Program-made: the position numbers and the translations under genes
Assembly (NCBI RefSeq): GCF_902859735.1
Contig: NZ_CADIJY010000003.1
Coordinates: 372,001-436,000, forward strand
DNA from: Achromobacter aegrifaciens
GTDB lineage: Bacteria; Pseudomonadota; Gammaproteobacteria; Burkholderiales; Burkholderiaceae_B
Direction: 5' to 3'
DNA: 64,000 bases
In this document: piece after piece, positions 18,553 to 27,081 of the stretch
Layout: each line of letters opens with the position of its first letter
Position numbering within the stretch: the first letter of the stretch is position 1
Notes under the pieces: model-generated
Told to the model about the DNA's origin: nothing
Seen by the model: only the letters and a program-made list of their open reading frames with translations
Database searches by the model: none

Positions 18553-20011
18553 GGGGGCGGGGCGGCAGCGTGACCACGGCGTCCAGGCCGCCGCCCACGC
18601 GGTTGCTCAGGGCCAGCCGGCCCTGATGGATGTCGACCACGCGCTTGATGATGGACAGGCCCAGGCCGGCGCCGGACGCGCGCGGGTTGGGACCGCGCAC
18701 GAAGCGCTCGAAGGCGGCGTTTGCCAGCGCCGGCGGTATGCCCGGACCCTGGTCGGATACGGATATGCGCCAGCCATCGTCCTCCGGCTCCAGCCGCACG
18801 TCGATGTGGCCGTCGTCCGTGGCGCCGTGACGCAGGGCGTTGTCGATAAGGTTCTTGAACGCTTCGCGCAGCATCAGGCTGTCGCCCAGCACGGTGGGCG
18901 GATTGCCGGGCGCAGTGGCGGGCAGATGCAGGCGCACGTCGGGCTGGGGATCGGCTTGCGGGACCGTGTCATACACCGCCTGCCGCAGCAGCTCGGCCAG
19001 GTCCACCGGCTGGAACTGGCGCACGTTGCTGCGGTGGATGACGCTGGCGTCGCTCAGCAGCTGGTTGACCAGGCGCGAGAGTTTCTCGGCGTTGCGCAGC
19101 ACGGCCAGCAGGCTGCGGCGCTGTTCGGCGGGATCTTCCTCGTCCAGCGCCACTTCCATCTGTGCGTGCAGCGCGGCCAGCGGCGTGCGCAGCTGATGCG
19201 CGGCTTCGGCGATGAAGAGGCGCAGGGTGTCCAGGTTTTCCGACAGGCGCGCCATGAAGCCATCCAGCGAGTGCACCAGCGTGTCGAGTTCCTCCGGCAC
19301 GGGAGCGGCGATGGGATGCAGGTCCGCCGCGCTGCGGGCGGCCAGTTCGCGCTCGATACGGCGGATCGGCGACAGCGAGCGCAGCAGGCCCCAGTAGGCC
19401 AGCGCCAGCGCCGCGGCGGTAAAGCCGATCAGCGCCAGCGTGCCTTGCCACAAGATGCCCGCTGCCAGCGCGTTGCGGGCTTCGCGGGTCTGCGCGACCT
19501 GGATGAGGGCGGTCTCGGCATTGCGGGGACCGGCGATCTTGCGTTCCATCCAGGCGATGCGCACCGGCTCGCCCTGGTAGCTGGCGTCGTACAGGCGGGG
19601 CGAGTACGCCGGGCCTTCGCTGCCACGGGCGGGCGGCGCTGGCAGGTCCGCATAGCCGGAAATCAGTGCGCCGCCCGCGTCGCCGACACGATAGAACACG
19701 CGGTCGCGCGGCGCCTGCTCCAGCAGCGCCAGCGAGGCATAAGGCATGTCCATGCGCCACTCTCCCTGCACCAGCTGCAGGCTGTCGGCGATGGACAGCA
19801 CCGAGGAACGCAGCAACTGGTCGTAGGTGGTGTCGGCGGTCTGATTGGCGTAGCCGCGCACCAGCAGATACAGCGTGGCCAGGGCGGCGACGAACAGCGC
19901 AAGCAGCATGGCCAGCAGGCGGCGCTTGATCGAGAGGCGGCCCTGCGCGGCGGCGGGCGTGGCGGGGTCACTCCCGGCCGGGGCCGGGCGCGGCGGGGCG
20001 GTCGTGGTCAT
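18542..20011 (-). CDS. Sensor histidine kinase, TctE-like
   Basis: A 489-aa inner-membrane kinase. Membrane segments lie at about residues 30-52 and 187-210, enclosing a periplasmic sensor domain of the 2CSK_N type. The HAMP/HisKA region follows, with phosphoacceptor H272 in [14 protein letters not shown]. The ATPase domain has [17 protein letters not shown] and GAGLGLSI. It overlaps the response regulator gene by 44 bases and the binding-protein gene by 11. The TctDE family controls tricarboxylate uptake, which fits the divergent CitMHS transporter. Confidence 0.9.
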   Translation of the reverse strand: MTTTAPPRPAPAGSDPATPAAAQGRLSIKRRLLAMLLALFVAALATLYLLVRGYANQTADTTYDQLLRSSVLSIADSLQLVQGEWRMDMPYASLALLEQAPRDRVFYRVGDAGGALISGYADLPAPPARGSEGPAYSPRLYDASYQGEPVRIAWMERKIAGPRNAETALIQVAQTREARNALAAGILWQGTLALIGFTAAALALAYWGLLRSLSPIRRIERELAARSAADLHPIAAPVPEELDTLVHSLDGFMARLSENLDTLRLFIAEAAHQLRTPLAALHAQMEVALDEEDPAEQRRSLLAVLRNAEKLSRLVNQLLSDASVIHRSNVRQFQPVDLAELLRQAVYDTVPQADPQPDVRLHLPATAPGNPPTVLGDSLMLREAFKNLIDNALRHGATDDGHIDVRLEPEDDGWRISVSDQGPGIPPALANAAFERFVRGPNPRASGAGLGLSIIKRVVDIHQGRLALSNRVGGGLDAVVTLPPRPHEA

Positions 20012-20675
20012 CGGTGACGGTCAGGAGGTAGCCGGTGCCGCGCTGCGTTTCGATGCGCAGCGGCGAGCCTTCGAGCTTGCGGCGCAGCCGGGCGATGTAG
20101 ACCTCGATGGCGTTGGGCGCGGCATCGTCGTCGAAGGCGAACAGCTTGTTGGCGATTTCGGTCTTGCTGACGGCGCGGTTCATGCCGGCCAGCAGGATTT
20201 CCAGCAGGCTGTATTCGCGCTTGGGCAGTTCGATGCGCTGGCCGGCCAGCGTGACCTGGCGCGCGGCGCTGTCGATGACCAGCTCGCCAAAGCGCAGCAT
20301 GCCGGACGCCTGGGGGCTGGGGCGGCGCAGCAGGGCGCGGCAGCGGGCTTCCAGCTCGCGGAAATCGAAGGGCTTGGCCAGGTAGTCGTCGGCGCCGGTA
20401 TCCAGGGCGTGGACGCGGTCTTCGATGTCGATGCGGGCGGTCAGCGCCAGCACGGGCGTCTTGCTGCCGCGGTCACGCAGGCGGTGCAGGATGTCGAAGC
20501 CCGACATGCGGGGCAGGCCGATGTCCAGAATGACGAGGTCGAAGGTTTCGTATTGCAGCACGCCGTCAGCGCTGAGGCCGTCGTTCTGGCAGTCGACTGC
20601 ATGGCCGAGACGGCGCAGCCGGCGCACGAGTGCGTCGGCCAGGTCCGCGTCGTCTTCGATCACCAGTATGCGCAT
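19968..20675 (-). CDS. Response regulator, OmpR/TctD-like
   Basis: A 235-aa two-domain response regulator. The receiver domain has D51 as the phosphorylation site (LVILDIGLPRMSG), conserved T83 and K105 in LAKPFDF, and an acidic pocket at E7-D8-D9. The C-terminal winged helix contains LPKREYSLLEILL and NAIEVYIARLRRKL. It is the first gene of the three-gene leftward operon. It is divergent from the citrate transporter, and a CGACAG-N5-CGACAG tandem in between fits the binding geometry of OmpR-class regulators. Confidence 0.92.
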   Translation of the reverse strand: MRILVIEDDADLADALVRRLRRLGHAVDCQNDGLSADGVLQYETFDLVILDIGLPRMSGFDILHRLRDRGSKTPVLALTARIDIEDRVHALDTGADDYLAKPFDFRELEARCRALLRRPSPQASGMLRFGELVIDSAARQVTLAGQRIELPKREYSLLEILLAGMNRAVSKTEIANKLFAFDDDAAPNAIEVYIARLRRKLEGSPLRIETQRGTGYLLTVTDDHDRPAAPGPGRE

Positions 20676-20732
20676 AGGGGCGATTGTCGCATGGCTGGAC
20701 TAGCCCCCCCGCGCCGCACCCGCGTTCAAAAA

Positions 20733-20749
20733 CGACAGGTTGCCGACAG
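20733..20749. promoter_or_regulatory. CGACAG tandem repeat, candidate response-regulator box
   Basis: CGACAG at 20733-20738 and again at 20744-20749, 11 bp apart, in the region between the divergent response-regulator and CitMHS genes. OmpR-class regulators bind tandem half-sites at 10-11 bp spacing. A separate 10-bp palindrome, CGACTAGTCG (20810-20819), lies in the CitMHS leader. Confidence 0.4.
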
Positions 20750-20831
20750 CTTTTATTTCTAGTCTTGCGGTCGCGCATCCCCAGCCGGAGGCGCGTTTAC
20801 GCATAACAACGACTAGTCGGAGATAACCCTC

Positions 20832-22172
20832 ATGCTTCTGACCCTGCTTGGCTTCGGCATGGTGATCACGTTCATGACGCTGATCATGACCAAGCGCCTG
20901 TCGCCGCTGGTGGCGCTGATCCTTGTCCCCATTATTTTCGCCCTGCTGGGCGGGTTCGGGTCGGGCATCGACAAGATGATGCTGGACGGCATCCGCAAGA
21001 TCGCGCCCACCGGCGTGATGCTGATGTTCGCCATCCTGTATTTCGGGGTCATGATCGACGCCGGCCTGTTCGATCCCATCGTGGGCCGCATCCTGCGCGC
21101 GGTGAAGGGCGATCCGCTGAAGATCGTGGTGGGCACGACCGTGCTGGCGCTGGTGATTTCGCTGGACGGCGACGGTTCGACCACCTACATGATCGTGGTG
21201 GCGTCGATGCTGCCGCTGTATCGCCGCCTGAAGATGAACGCGCTGTCCATGACCTGTCTGGCGATGCTGGCCAGCGGCGTCATGAACCTGACGCCCTGGG
21301 GCGGCCCGACGGCGCGCGCCGCAAGCGCCTTGCACGTGGACGCGGGCGACATCTTCGTGCCGCTGGTGCCGGTAATGGGCGTGGCCATTGTCGCCATCCT
21401 GATCCTGGCGTTCTGCCTGGGCCTGCGTGAACGCCGCCGCCTGGGCGTGCTGTCGCTGCCGGACGGCGCTTCGCTGCACGCCGGCTATGACGAGGACGGT
21501 CCCAAGAACCTGCCCGAGATCGAGGTCGACCAGGACCTGCGCCGCCCCAAGCTGCTGTGGGTGAACGCCGGACTGACGCTGGCCCTGATGGTGAGCCTGG
21601 TGATGGGCGTGCTGCCGCTGCCGGTGCTGTTCATGATCGCCTTCGCGATCGCGCTGGTCATCAACTATCCGGACCTGGCCGAGCAGCGCCGCCGCGTCGC
21701 GCAGCACGCGGGCAATGTGCTGTCGGTGGTGTCGCTGATCTTCGCGGCCGGGATCTTCACCGGCATCCTGTCGGGCACGGGCATGGTCGAGGCGATGTCG
21801 CGCAGCCTGCTGGCGGTGATTCCCGACGCCATGGGCCCGTACCTGGCTGGCATTACCGCCCTGGTGAGCCTGCCCTTCACCTTCTTCATGTCCAACGACG
21901 CCTTCTACTTCGGCGTGCTGCCCATCCTGAGCGAAGCGGCCCAGGGCTACGGCATTTCGCCGGTCGAGATGGCGCGCGCCTCGCTGATCGGCCAGCCCGT
22001 GCACCTGCTGAGCCCGCTGGTGCCTTCGACCTACCTGCTGGTCGGCCTGGCCGGCGTGGACTTCGGCGACCACCAGCGCTATTCGCTCAAGTGGGCCACG
22101 ATGGTCTGCCTGGTGATGCTGGCCGCGGCGCTGGCGTTCGGCCTGTTCCCGCTGGTCGGCCAGATCGGCTGA
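20832..22172 (+). CDS. CitMHS-family citrate/metal symporter
   Basis: A 446-aa inner-membrane transporter of the CitMHS family (metal-citrate:proton symport). The protein has about eleven to twelve hydrophobic segments. SLDGDGSTTYMIV, MNLTPWGGPTARAA and FMSNDAFYFGVLP match family landmarks. The length is normal. CGGAG lies upstream of the ATG. It is divergent from a TctDE-like two-component operon, its probable regulator, and is followed after 38 bp by a PhaB-like reductase gene, possibly co-transcribed. Citrate complexed with Mg or Ca is the expected substrate. Confidence 0.88.
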   Translation: MLLTLLGFGMVITFMTLIMTKRLSPLVALILVPIIFALLGGFGSGIDKMMLDGIRKIAPTGVMLMFAILYFGVMIDAGLFDPIVGRILRAVKGDPLKIVVGTTVLALVISLDGDGSTTYMIVVASMLPLYRRLKMNALSMTCLAMLASGVMNLTPWGGPTARAASALHVDAGDIFVPLVPVMGVAIVAILILAFCLGLRERRRLGVLSLPDGASLHAGYDEDGPKNLPEIEVDQDLRRPKLLWVNAGLTLALMVSLVMGVLPLPVLFMIAFAIALVINYPDLAEQRRRVAQHAGNVLSVVSLIFAAGIFTGILSGTGMVEAMSRSLLAVIPDAMGPYLAGITALVSLPFTFFMSNDAFYFGVLPILSEAAQGYGISPVEMARASLIGQPVHLLSPLVPSTYLLVGLAGVDFGDHQRYSLKWATMVCLVMLAAALAFGLFPLVGQIG

Positions 22173-22210
22173 GCGGCGGCGCGATACCGTCTTTTCAAAA
22201 GGGGAAGTAC

Positions 22211-22951
22211 ATGGCTTTGCGCATTGCTTACGTCACCAGCGGAATGGGCCACACGGGCACCGCGATCTGCCAGGCGCTGCACAACGCGGGACACCGCGTG
22301 GTGGCAGGCTGCGGGCCGCGCTCCTCGCGCAAGGACCACTGGCTGAAGGAACAGAAATCCCTGGGCTACGACTTCGTCGCCTCCGAGGGCGACGCCACGG
22401 ATTGGGCCTCGACCGAGGCGGCCTTCGCCAAGGTGCGGCGCGAGGTCGGGGAGATCGACGTGCTGGTGAACAATGCCGGCGCCATGCTGGACATGCGCTT
22501 TCGCCAGATGAGCCAGGCGGACTGGTCGGCGGTGCTGCGCAGCAATCTGGACACGCTGTTCAACACCACCAAGCAGGTGGTCGACAGCATGGCGGACCGC
22601 GGCTGGGGCCGCATCATCAACATCGGCTCCGTGGCCGCGGAGAAGGGCCAGATCGGCCAGATCAACTACGCCACCGCCAAGGGCGCCGTGATCGGCTTCA
22701 CCCGTTCGCTGGCCCAGGAAGTCGCGGCCCGCGGCGTCACCGTCAACCTGGCCTCGCCGGGCTTCATCGCCGACGACACCGTGAAGGCGTTCCCGCCGGC
22801 GTTGCTGGACCGTATCGTCGAAAGCGTGCCGGTGGGCCGGCTGGGTACTGCCAAGGATCTGGCGGGGCTGTGCGCGTGGCTGGCGTCGGATGAGGCGGCG
22901 TTCGTGACGGGAGCCAACTACGCCATCAATGGCGGCGTGTATATGAGTTGA
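22211..22951 (+). CDS. PhaB-like short-chain dehydrogenase (acetoacetyl-CoA reductase family)
   Basis: A 246-aa SDR that aligns along its length with PhaB-type acetoacetyl-CoA reductases (RVVAGCGP, LVNNAGA, MADRGWGRIINI, NYATAKGA). The catalytic S139, Y152 and K156 are present. The cofactor loop is unusual: the PhaB TGGMGGIG becomes T9-S-G-M-G-H-T-G16, losing the first glycine. It may therefore use NADPH differently or act on another beta-keto ester. A purine-rich site (GGGGAAG) precedes the ATG. No thiolase or PHA synthase is linked, so a storage-polymer role is not supported by context. It probably shares a transcript with the citrate transporter. Confidence 0.87.
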   Translation: MALRIAYVTSGMGHTGTAICQALHNAGHRVVAGCGPRSSRKDHWLKEQKSLGYDFVASEGDATDWASTEAAFAKVRREVGEIDVLVNNAGAMLDMRFRQMSQADWSAVLRSNLDTLFNTTKQVVDSMADRGWGRIINIGSVAAEKGQIGQINYATAKGAVIGFTRSLAQEVAARGVTVNLASPGFIADDTVKAFPPALLDRIVESVPVGRLGTAKDLAGLCAWLASDEAAFVTGANYAINGGVYMS

Positions 22952-22961
22952 GGGAAGGTCC

Positions 22962-23927
22962 TCAATTCGCCAGCTTCACCGCCCCGCTGTCGATCAGCTT
23001 CTGCCACTTGGCGCTGTCCGCCTGGATGAACGACTGCAGTTCGTCCCGCGAGCCGCCGCCGGCGATCATGCCGGCGTTTTCCAGGGCGGCCTTGAATTCG
23101 GGCGTGGCGACGGCGGCGCGCAGCGCGGCGTTGACCTGGTCGAGTTGCGCGGCCGGGATGTCCTTGCTGGCCGCGACCGAGAACCACTGGGTGGCGGCGT
23201 AGCCCTTGAAGCCGGACTCTTCCACCGTGGGGACGTCGGGCAGGCTGTCCAGGCGGTAGGGCGTGGTGACGGCGTAGGCCTTCAGCGTGCCGGCCTTGAT
23301 CTGCGGCATGACCGGTGCCGAACCCAGGATCGCCAGGGGGATCTGGCCGCCGGCCACGTCGGCCACCGCCTGGCCGCCGCCCTTGTAGGGCACATGCACG
23401 ATGCGGGTGCCGGCATATTGGTTGAGCAGTTCGCCCGCCAGGTTTTGCGATGTGCCGTTGCCCGAGCTGCCGTAGCTCCATGCTTCGGGCCGCTGGCGGG
23501 CATCGGCCAGCACGTCCTGCAGGGATGCCCGGGCGTCCTTGGCGGGACCGACAATGACCATGGGGCCTTGGGCCATCAGGATGACGGGCGCCAGTTCGCG
23601 GCCGATCTCGGGCTGGGACGTGGGGTAGATCAGCGGGCCGGGCACGGTCAGCAGATAGCCGTCGCTGGCCTTGCTGCGCGCCACCAGCTGCAGGGCGATC
23701 GCGCCCGCCGCGCCGGGGCGGTTTTCCACGATAACGTTCAAGCCGCTGCGCCGCGCCAGTTCCTGCGCGGCGATGCGGGTCAGCACGTCGGCGGTGCCGC
23801 CCGGAACGAAGCCGATCACCCAGGTGATCTGCTTGCCGGGCCATTCCAGCTTGGCGTCTGCCGCGCCGGCGGTGGCGGTCAGCGCTGCGCCCAGCAGCAG
23901 CGCGCAGCAGCGGATAGCGAATTTCAT
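22962..23927 (-). CDS. Bug/TctC-family periplasmic receptor (sulfatase operon)
   Basis: A 321-aa tripartite-tricarboxylate-type receptor. It has a signal peptide (to about residue 23), then the Bug hallmark KQITWVIGFVPGGTADVLTRI. WSYGSSGNGTSQ and VHVPYKGGGQAVADVAGG follow in the ligand-binding lobes. The length is typical of the family. No TctA/TctB membrane genes are near, as is usual for the many orphan Bug proteins of this group. It lies 41 bp after the sulfatase gene in the same direction, so it may bind the sulfatase's substrate or product. It ends convergent with the PhaB-like gene. Confidence 0.9.
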   Translation of the reverse strand: MKFAIRCCALLLGAALTATAGAADAKLEWPGKQITWVIGFVPGGTADVLTRIAAQELARRSGLNVIVENRPGAAGAIALQLVARSKASDGYLLTVPGPLIYPTSQPEIGRELAPVILMAQGPMVIVGPAKDARASLQDVLADARQRPEAWSYGSSGNGTSQNLAGELLNQYAGTRIVHVPYKGGGQAVADVAGGQIPLAILGSAPVMPQIKAGTLKAYAVTTPYRLDSLPDVPTVEESGFKGYAATQWFSVAASKDIPAAQLDQVNAALRAAVATPEFKAALENAGMIAGGGSRDELQSFIQADSAKWQKLIDSGAVKLAN

Positions 23928-23968
23928 GATTTCCCCTTTGTGTTTTTTTGCTCAGGCCGCCGCGCGTC

Positions 23969-25300
23969 TCAGCTCGGATCCGGCTTGCCGGGCGGCGTAT
24001 TCGGATGCGCGGCGCAGGACTGATTGAAGGACTGCACCATTTTCAGGATGGGCCCCAGTACCCAGGTATTGAAGATGAGGATGTCGCTTTCTTCCTTGGG
24101 GTCCTGCTTCAGGTTGAAGAGGTACGGCGACTCCAGTTTTCCCTTGCCTTCGTTGACCTCGGGCTCCCAGTAGAAATGCAGCTTCCAGTCGCGCCATTTG
24201 ACCGCGCGCAGGTCGTTCTTGATGTAGAACAGGAAGCCCTCGCGCAGCGAGGTCGGGCTGGCGCCGGTGAAGAAGTCGGTCTGGTCTATGCCATCGATGG
24301 GACGGTCCTGCGGCATGGACGCGCCGCCGATGCGCGACAGCGTGGTGTACAGGTCGGTGACGTGCACGATCTCGTTGGAGACCTGGCCGGGTTGGACCTT
24401 GCCCGGCCAGCGGATCATGAAGGGCACGCGCAGGCTGCCTTCCATGGCCGTGTGGTAGGTGCCGGTCCAGGGACCGGCGGTGCCGCGGTAGGGCTTGCGG
24501 AATTCCGGGCCATTATCGCTGCAGAAGATGAACACGGTGTCGTCGCGCAGCTTCAGTTCATCCACCGCCTGCACGATCTGGCCGACGCGGTGGTCCATTT
24601 CCACCATGGAGTCGGCGAAGTCGCCGGCGCCGGTGCGCCCCGCGAAGTCCGGGTGCGGCAGGGTGGGAAAGTGCAGGTGCACCAGCGGCAGGTACAGGAA
24701 GAAGGGGCGGCTGGCCTCTGCATGCTTGCGCATGAAGCCGATGGACCGGTCGACCAGTTCGGCGTCGATGCCGCGGCGGGTCTCCAGATCGTAGACCTTG
24801 ACGTTTTCCGAAGGCGAGCCGGCCTGGCCCTGCATGATGTGCGGGATGTCGGCGACCGAGGGATCGAAGCCGATGGACGAGGTGAACTGGCTTTCGTCCG
24901 TGGTGCGCGGGATGCCATACCACTCGTCGAAGCCGCGATCGGACGGATAGCGGCCGGGGATGTCGCCCAGGTGCCACTTGCCGTAATGCGCCGTGGCGTA
25001 GCCCTGGCCGGACAATTGCTGGGCCAGCGTGATTTCGTCGCGCGCCAGGCCTTGTGGCAGGCCGGGAGGGACGGATTGCAGGCAACCGGTGCGGATGGGA
25101 TGGCGCCCGCTCATCAGCGCGGAGCGCGTGGGCACGCAGTCGCTTTCCACGTTGAAGTTCTGCAGCAGCAGTCCTTCCGAGGCCAGCCGGTCGATGTTGG
25201 GGGTGGGCGCGCCGCGCAGCGCGCCGCCGCCGTAGCAGCCCAATTCGCCCCATCCCAGGTTGTCGGCCACGATCAATACGATATTGGGCTTCTTGTCCAC
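23969..25300 (-). CDS. Type I sulfatase (formylglycine-dependent)
   Basis: A 443-aa sulfatase. The C55-V-P-T-R59 motif, followed by SALMSGRHPIRTG, is the formylglycine site. It opens with NIVLIVADNLGWGEL, where the usual second metal-binding Asp is Asn14. Other landmarks are HYGKWHLGD and IFCSDNGPEF. There is no signal peptide, so it probably works in the cytoplasm on an imported sulfate ester. The start is GTG at 25300, with AGGAGA upstream. It heads a two-gene operon with the Bug receptor and is divergent from a LysR regulator. The substrate is unknown; an arylsulfate or a small alkyl sulfate is possible. Confidence 0.9.
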   Translation of the reverse strand: MDKKPNIVLIVADNLGWGELGCYGGGALRGAPTPNIDRLASEGLLLQNFNVESDCVPTRSALMSGRHPIRTGCLQSVPPGLPQGLARDEITLAQQLSGQGYATAHYGKWHLGDIPGRYPSDRGFDEWYGIPRTTDESQFTSSIGFDPSVADIPHIMQGQAGSPSENVKVYDLETRRGIDAELVDRSIGFMRKHAEASRPFFLYLPLVHLHFPTLPHPDFAGRTGAGDFADSMVEMDHRVGQIVQAVDELKLRDDTVFIFCSDNGPEFRKPYRGTAGPWTGTYHTAMEGSLRVPFMIRWPGKVQPGQVSNEIVHVTDLYTTLSRIGGASMPQDRPIDGIDQTDFFTGASPTSLREGFLFYIKNDLRAVKWRDWKLHFYWEPEVNEGKGKLESPYLFNLKQDPKEESDILIFNTWVLGPILKMVQSFNQSCAAHPNTPPGKPDPS

Positions 25301-25382
25301 GCGCTGCGTCTCCTGTCTGCGGGTTTATCCAGGGATTCTAGGAGCGCAGGCCCGGCTTAATATTCCTGAAGCTGAGTCTATG

Positions 25383-25399
25383 CATAACCAACGATTATG
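25383..25399. promoter_or_regulatory. CATAA-N7-TTATG inverted repeat, possible LysR site
   Basis: A 5-bp inverted repeat with a 7-bp spacer that runs into the LysR start codon. The place and geometry suit autoregulation by a LysR-type protein, but the arms are short and could arise by chance. Confidence 0.3.
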
Positions 25400-26290
25400 A
25401 ATCTGTCCCTGCGCGACATCGAGTACTTCCTGGCCGTGGTGGAACACGGCAACCTGGACCGCGCCGCGGCCGCCTGCGGCGTCAGCCAGCCGGCGCTGTC
25501 CAAGTCCCTGCAACGGCTGGAAGCTGATACCGGGCTGGCGTTGCTGGACCGCGGCGGCCGCGGGCTGCGCCTGACCTCGGCGGGCCTGGCGTTCCGCGAG
25601 CATGCGCAGCGGCTCTGGGCGGAGTACCGCGACGCCGTGCGCAATGCGATGGAGCTGCGCCTGGGCGAGGCCGGGCTGCTGCGTATCGGCGCGACCGGCG
25701 CTACCGTGGACAGCGTGGTGATGCCGGCGCTGCGCCGCCTGCTGCCGCGCCGGCCCGCGCTGCGGGTGCAGCTGACGCAAGGCCAGTCGGACGATCTTAA
25801 CGAGCAGGTCGCGGGCGGCAGGCTGGACCTTGCGGTGACGCCGATCTATGCCGACGTGCCGGGCTCGCTGCATCAGGAATCGATACGCGAGGACGGCCTG
25901 TGCGTGGCCGCCAGCCGCCAGCATCCGCTGGCGTCGCGGCGCAAGCTGGCGTTGCGAGACCTGGCAGGCCAACGCTGGATCCTGCCCATGCAGGGGTCGG
26001 TGGCGCGTCAGGCGCTGCAGGCCCGCTATGCCGAGGCGGGTCTGGCGCAACCTGCGGCGGCGCTGGAGGTGCAGCATTTTTCCGGGGGCGCGCTGGCGTT
26101 GTTGGCGGCCTCGGACCTGCTGGCGCTGATGCCGCATAGTGCGCTGGGTCCAGGCATTGCGGAACTGCCGGTGGCGCTGGGCCGGCCTCTGCGGCGCAGC
26201 ATGGCGCTGGTTACGCGCCACGGCGCCACCTGGTCGCCGCTGATGCAGGAGTTCCGCGCGGCGGTGCTGGAGGCCACGCCCCGCGCTTAG
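25397..26290 (+). CDS. LysR-family regulator (sulfatase neighbour)
   Basis: A 297-aa LysR-type regulator. The N-terminal helix-turn-helix is LSLRDIEYFLAVVEHGN followed by AAAACGVSQPALSKSLQRLE. The C-terminal ~200 residues form the effector domain (LLRIGATGATVDSV start). It is divergent from the sulfatase-Bug operon with a 96-bp gap, so it is the likely regulator of that operon. At its 3' end it overlaps the convergent SDR gene by four bases, with interlocked stop codons. Confidence 0.9.
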   Translation: MNLSLRDIEYFLAVVEHGNLDRAAAACGVSQPALSKSLQRLEADTGLALLDRGGRGLRLTSAGLAFREHAQRLWAEYRDAVRNAMELRLGEAGLLRIGATGATVDSVVMPALRRLLPRRPALRVQLTQGQSDDLNEQVAGGRLDLAVTPIYADVPGSLHQESIREDGLCVAASRQHPLASRRKLALRDLAGQRWILPMQGSVARQALQARYAEAGLAQPAAALEVQHFSGGALALLAASDLLALMPHSALGPGIAELPVALGRPLRRSMALVTRHGATWSPLMQEFRAAVLEATPRA

Positions 26291-27081
26291 CCAGCTTGCG
26301 GAAAGCCCCCGTAGGGCGCCCATCCAGATCCTGCGATGACGCCGCCGTCGCAGGGGATGGTGGCGCCAGTGATGACCGAGGCCGCCGGCGACAGCAGGAA
26401 GAACACCACTTCCGCGATCTCGCGCGGCTGCATCAGGCGGCCCAGCGGCGTGGCGTTCAGGATCGGCGTCATGTCGCGCTCGCCCTGCCGTTCCTTGGGT
26501 TTCAGGAAGGGCGTGTCGGTCCAGCCGGGCGCGATGGCGTTGACGCGCAAGCCGCGGCGCGCCCATTGCACCGCGAGGGCTTCGGTCAGATTTACCACCG
26601 CGGCCTTGGCCGGGCCATAGGCCAGTACCGGGCCGGGGCGGAACGACAGCACGGACGCCACGTTGACGACCGCCCCGCGTCCGCGTTCGGCCATCGCGCT
26701 GCCGAATACGCGGCAGGCGATATAGGTGCCTTTCAGGTGGGAATCCACCACACGGGCCCAGGCCTCCACCGGATAGTCTTCGATGGCGGTTGGAACCTGG
26801 GCGATACCGGCGCAGTTCACCAGTCCGTTGACCGCGGGTAGGAGGGCGGCAAGCCGTTCCTGAGTGGCCCGCAGTCCGGCCTCGTCCAGCACGTCGCCCG
26901 GGGCGGCCACCGCGCGCGGCCCCAGTTCCCGCGCCAGCGTATGCGCGGCTTCCTGGTTGAGGTCAAGGATGGCCGCGTGGCCGCCCGCTTCGATCACCCG
27001 CCTGCATACCGCCGCGCCGATGCCGCTTGCGCCGCCCGTGACAATGACCGACAAGGTTGAGTCTGGCGTTGCGTGGTCCAT
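26287..27081 (-). CDS. Short-chain dehydrogenase/reductase, last gene of leftward sulfonate-type unit
   Basis: A 264-aa classical SDR. The cofactor motif is TGGASGIG; NCAGIA, NVASVLSF (catalytic Ser) and YGPAKAAVVNLTEAL (YxxxK) follow, and the C-terminal part shows NAIAPGW and TGATIPCDGG. The ATG shares one base with the stop of the upstream permease gene, so it is co-translated with the ABC permeases. It probably oxidises or reduces a hydroxyl group of the transported compound. The oligomeric sulfonate-pathway dehydrogenases include such SDRs, but specificity is not visible. Confidence 0.88.
   Translation of the reverse strand: MDHATPDSTLSVIVTGGASGIGAAVCRRVIEAGGHAAILDLNQEAAHTLARELGPRAVAAPGDVLDEAGLRATQERLAALLPAVNGLVNCAGIAQVPTAIEDYPVEAWARVVDSHLKGTYIACRVFGSAMAERGRGAVVNVASVLSFRPGPVLAYGPAKAAVVNLTEALAVQWARRGLRVNAIAPGWTDTPFLKPKERQGERDMTPILNATPLGRLMQPREIAEVVFFLLSPAASVITGATIPCDGGVIAGSGWAPYGGFPQAG

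Noticed and set aside
22945-22975. TTGAGG...CCTCAA as a terminator between the PhaB-like and Bug genes
   Set aside because: The stem is short, overlaps both stop codons and lacks a T run.
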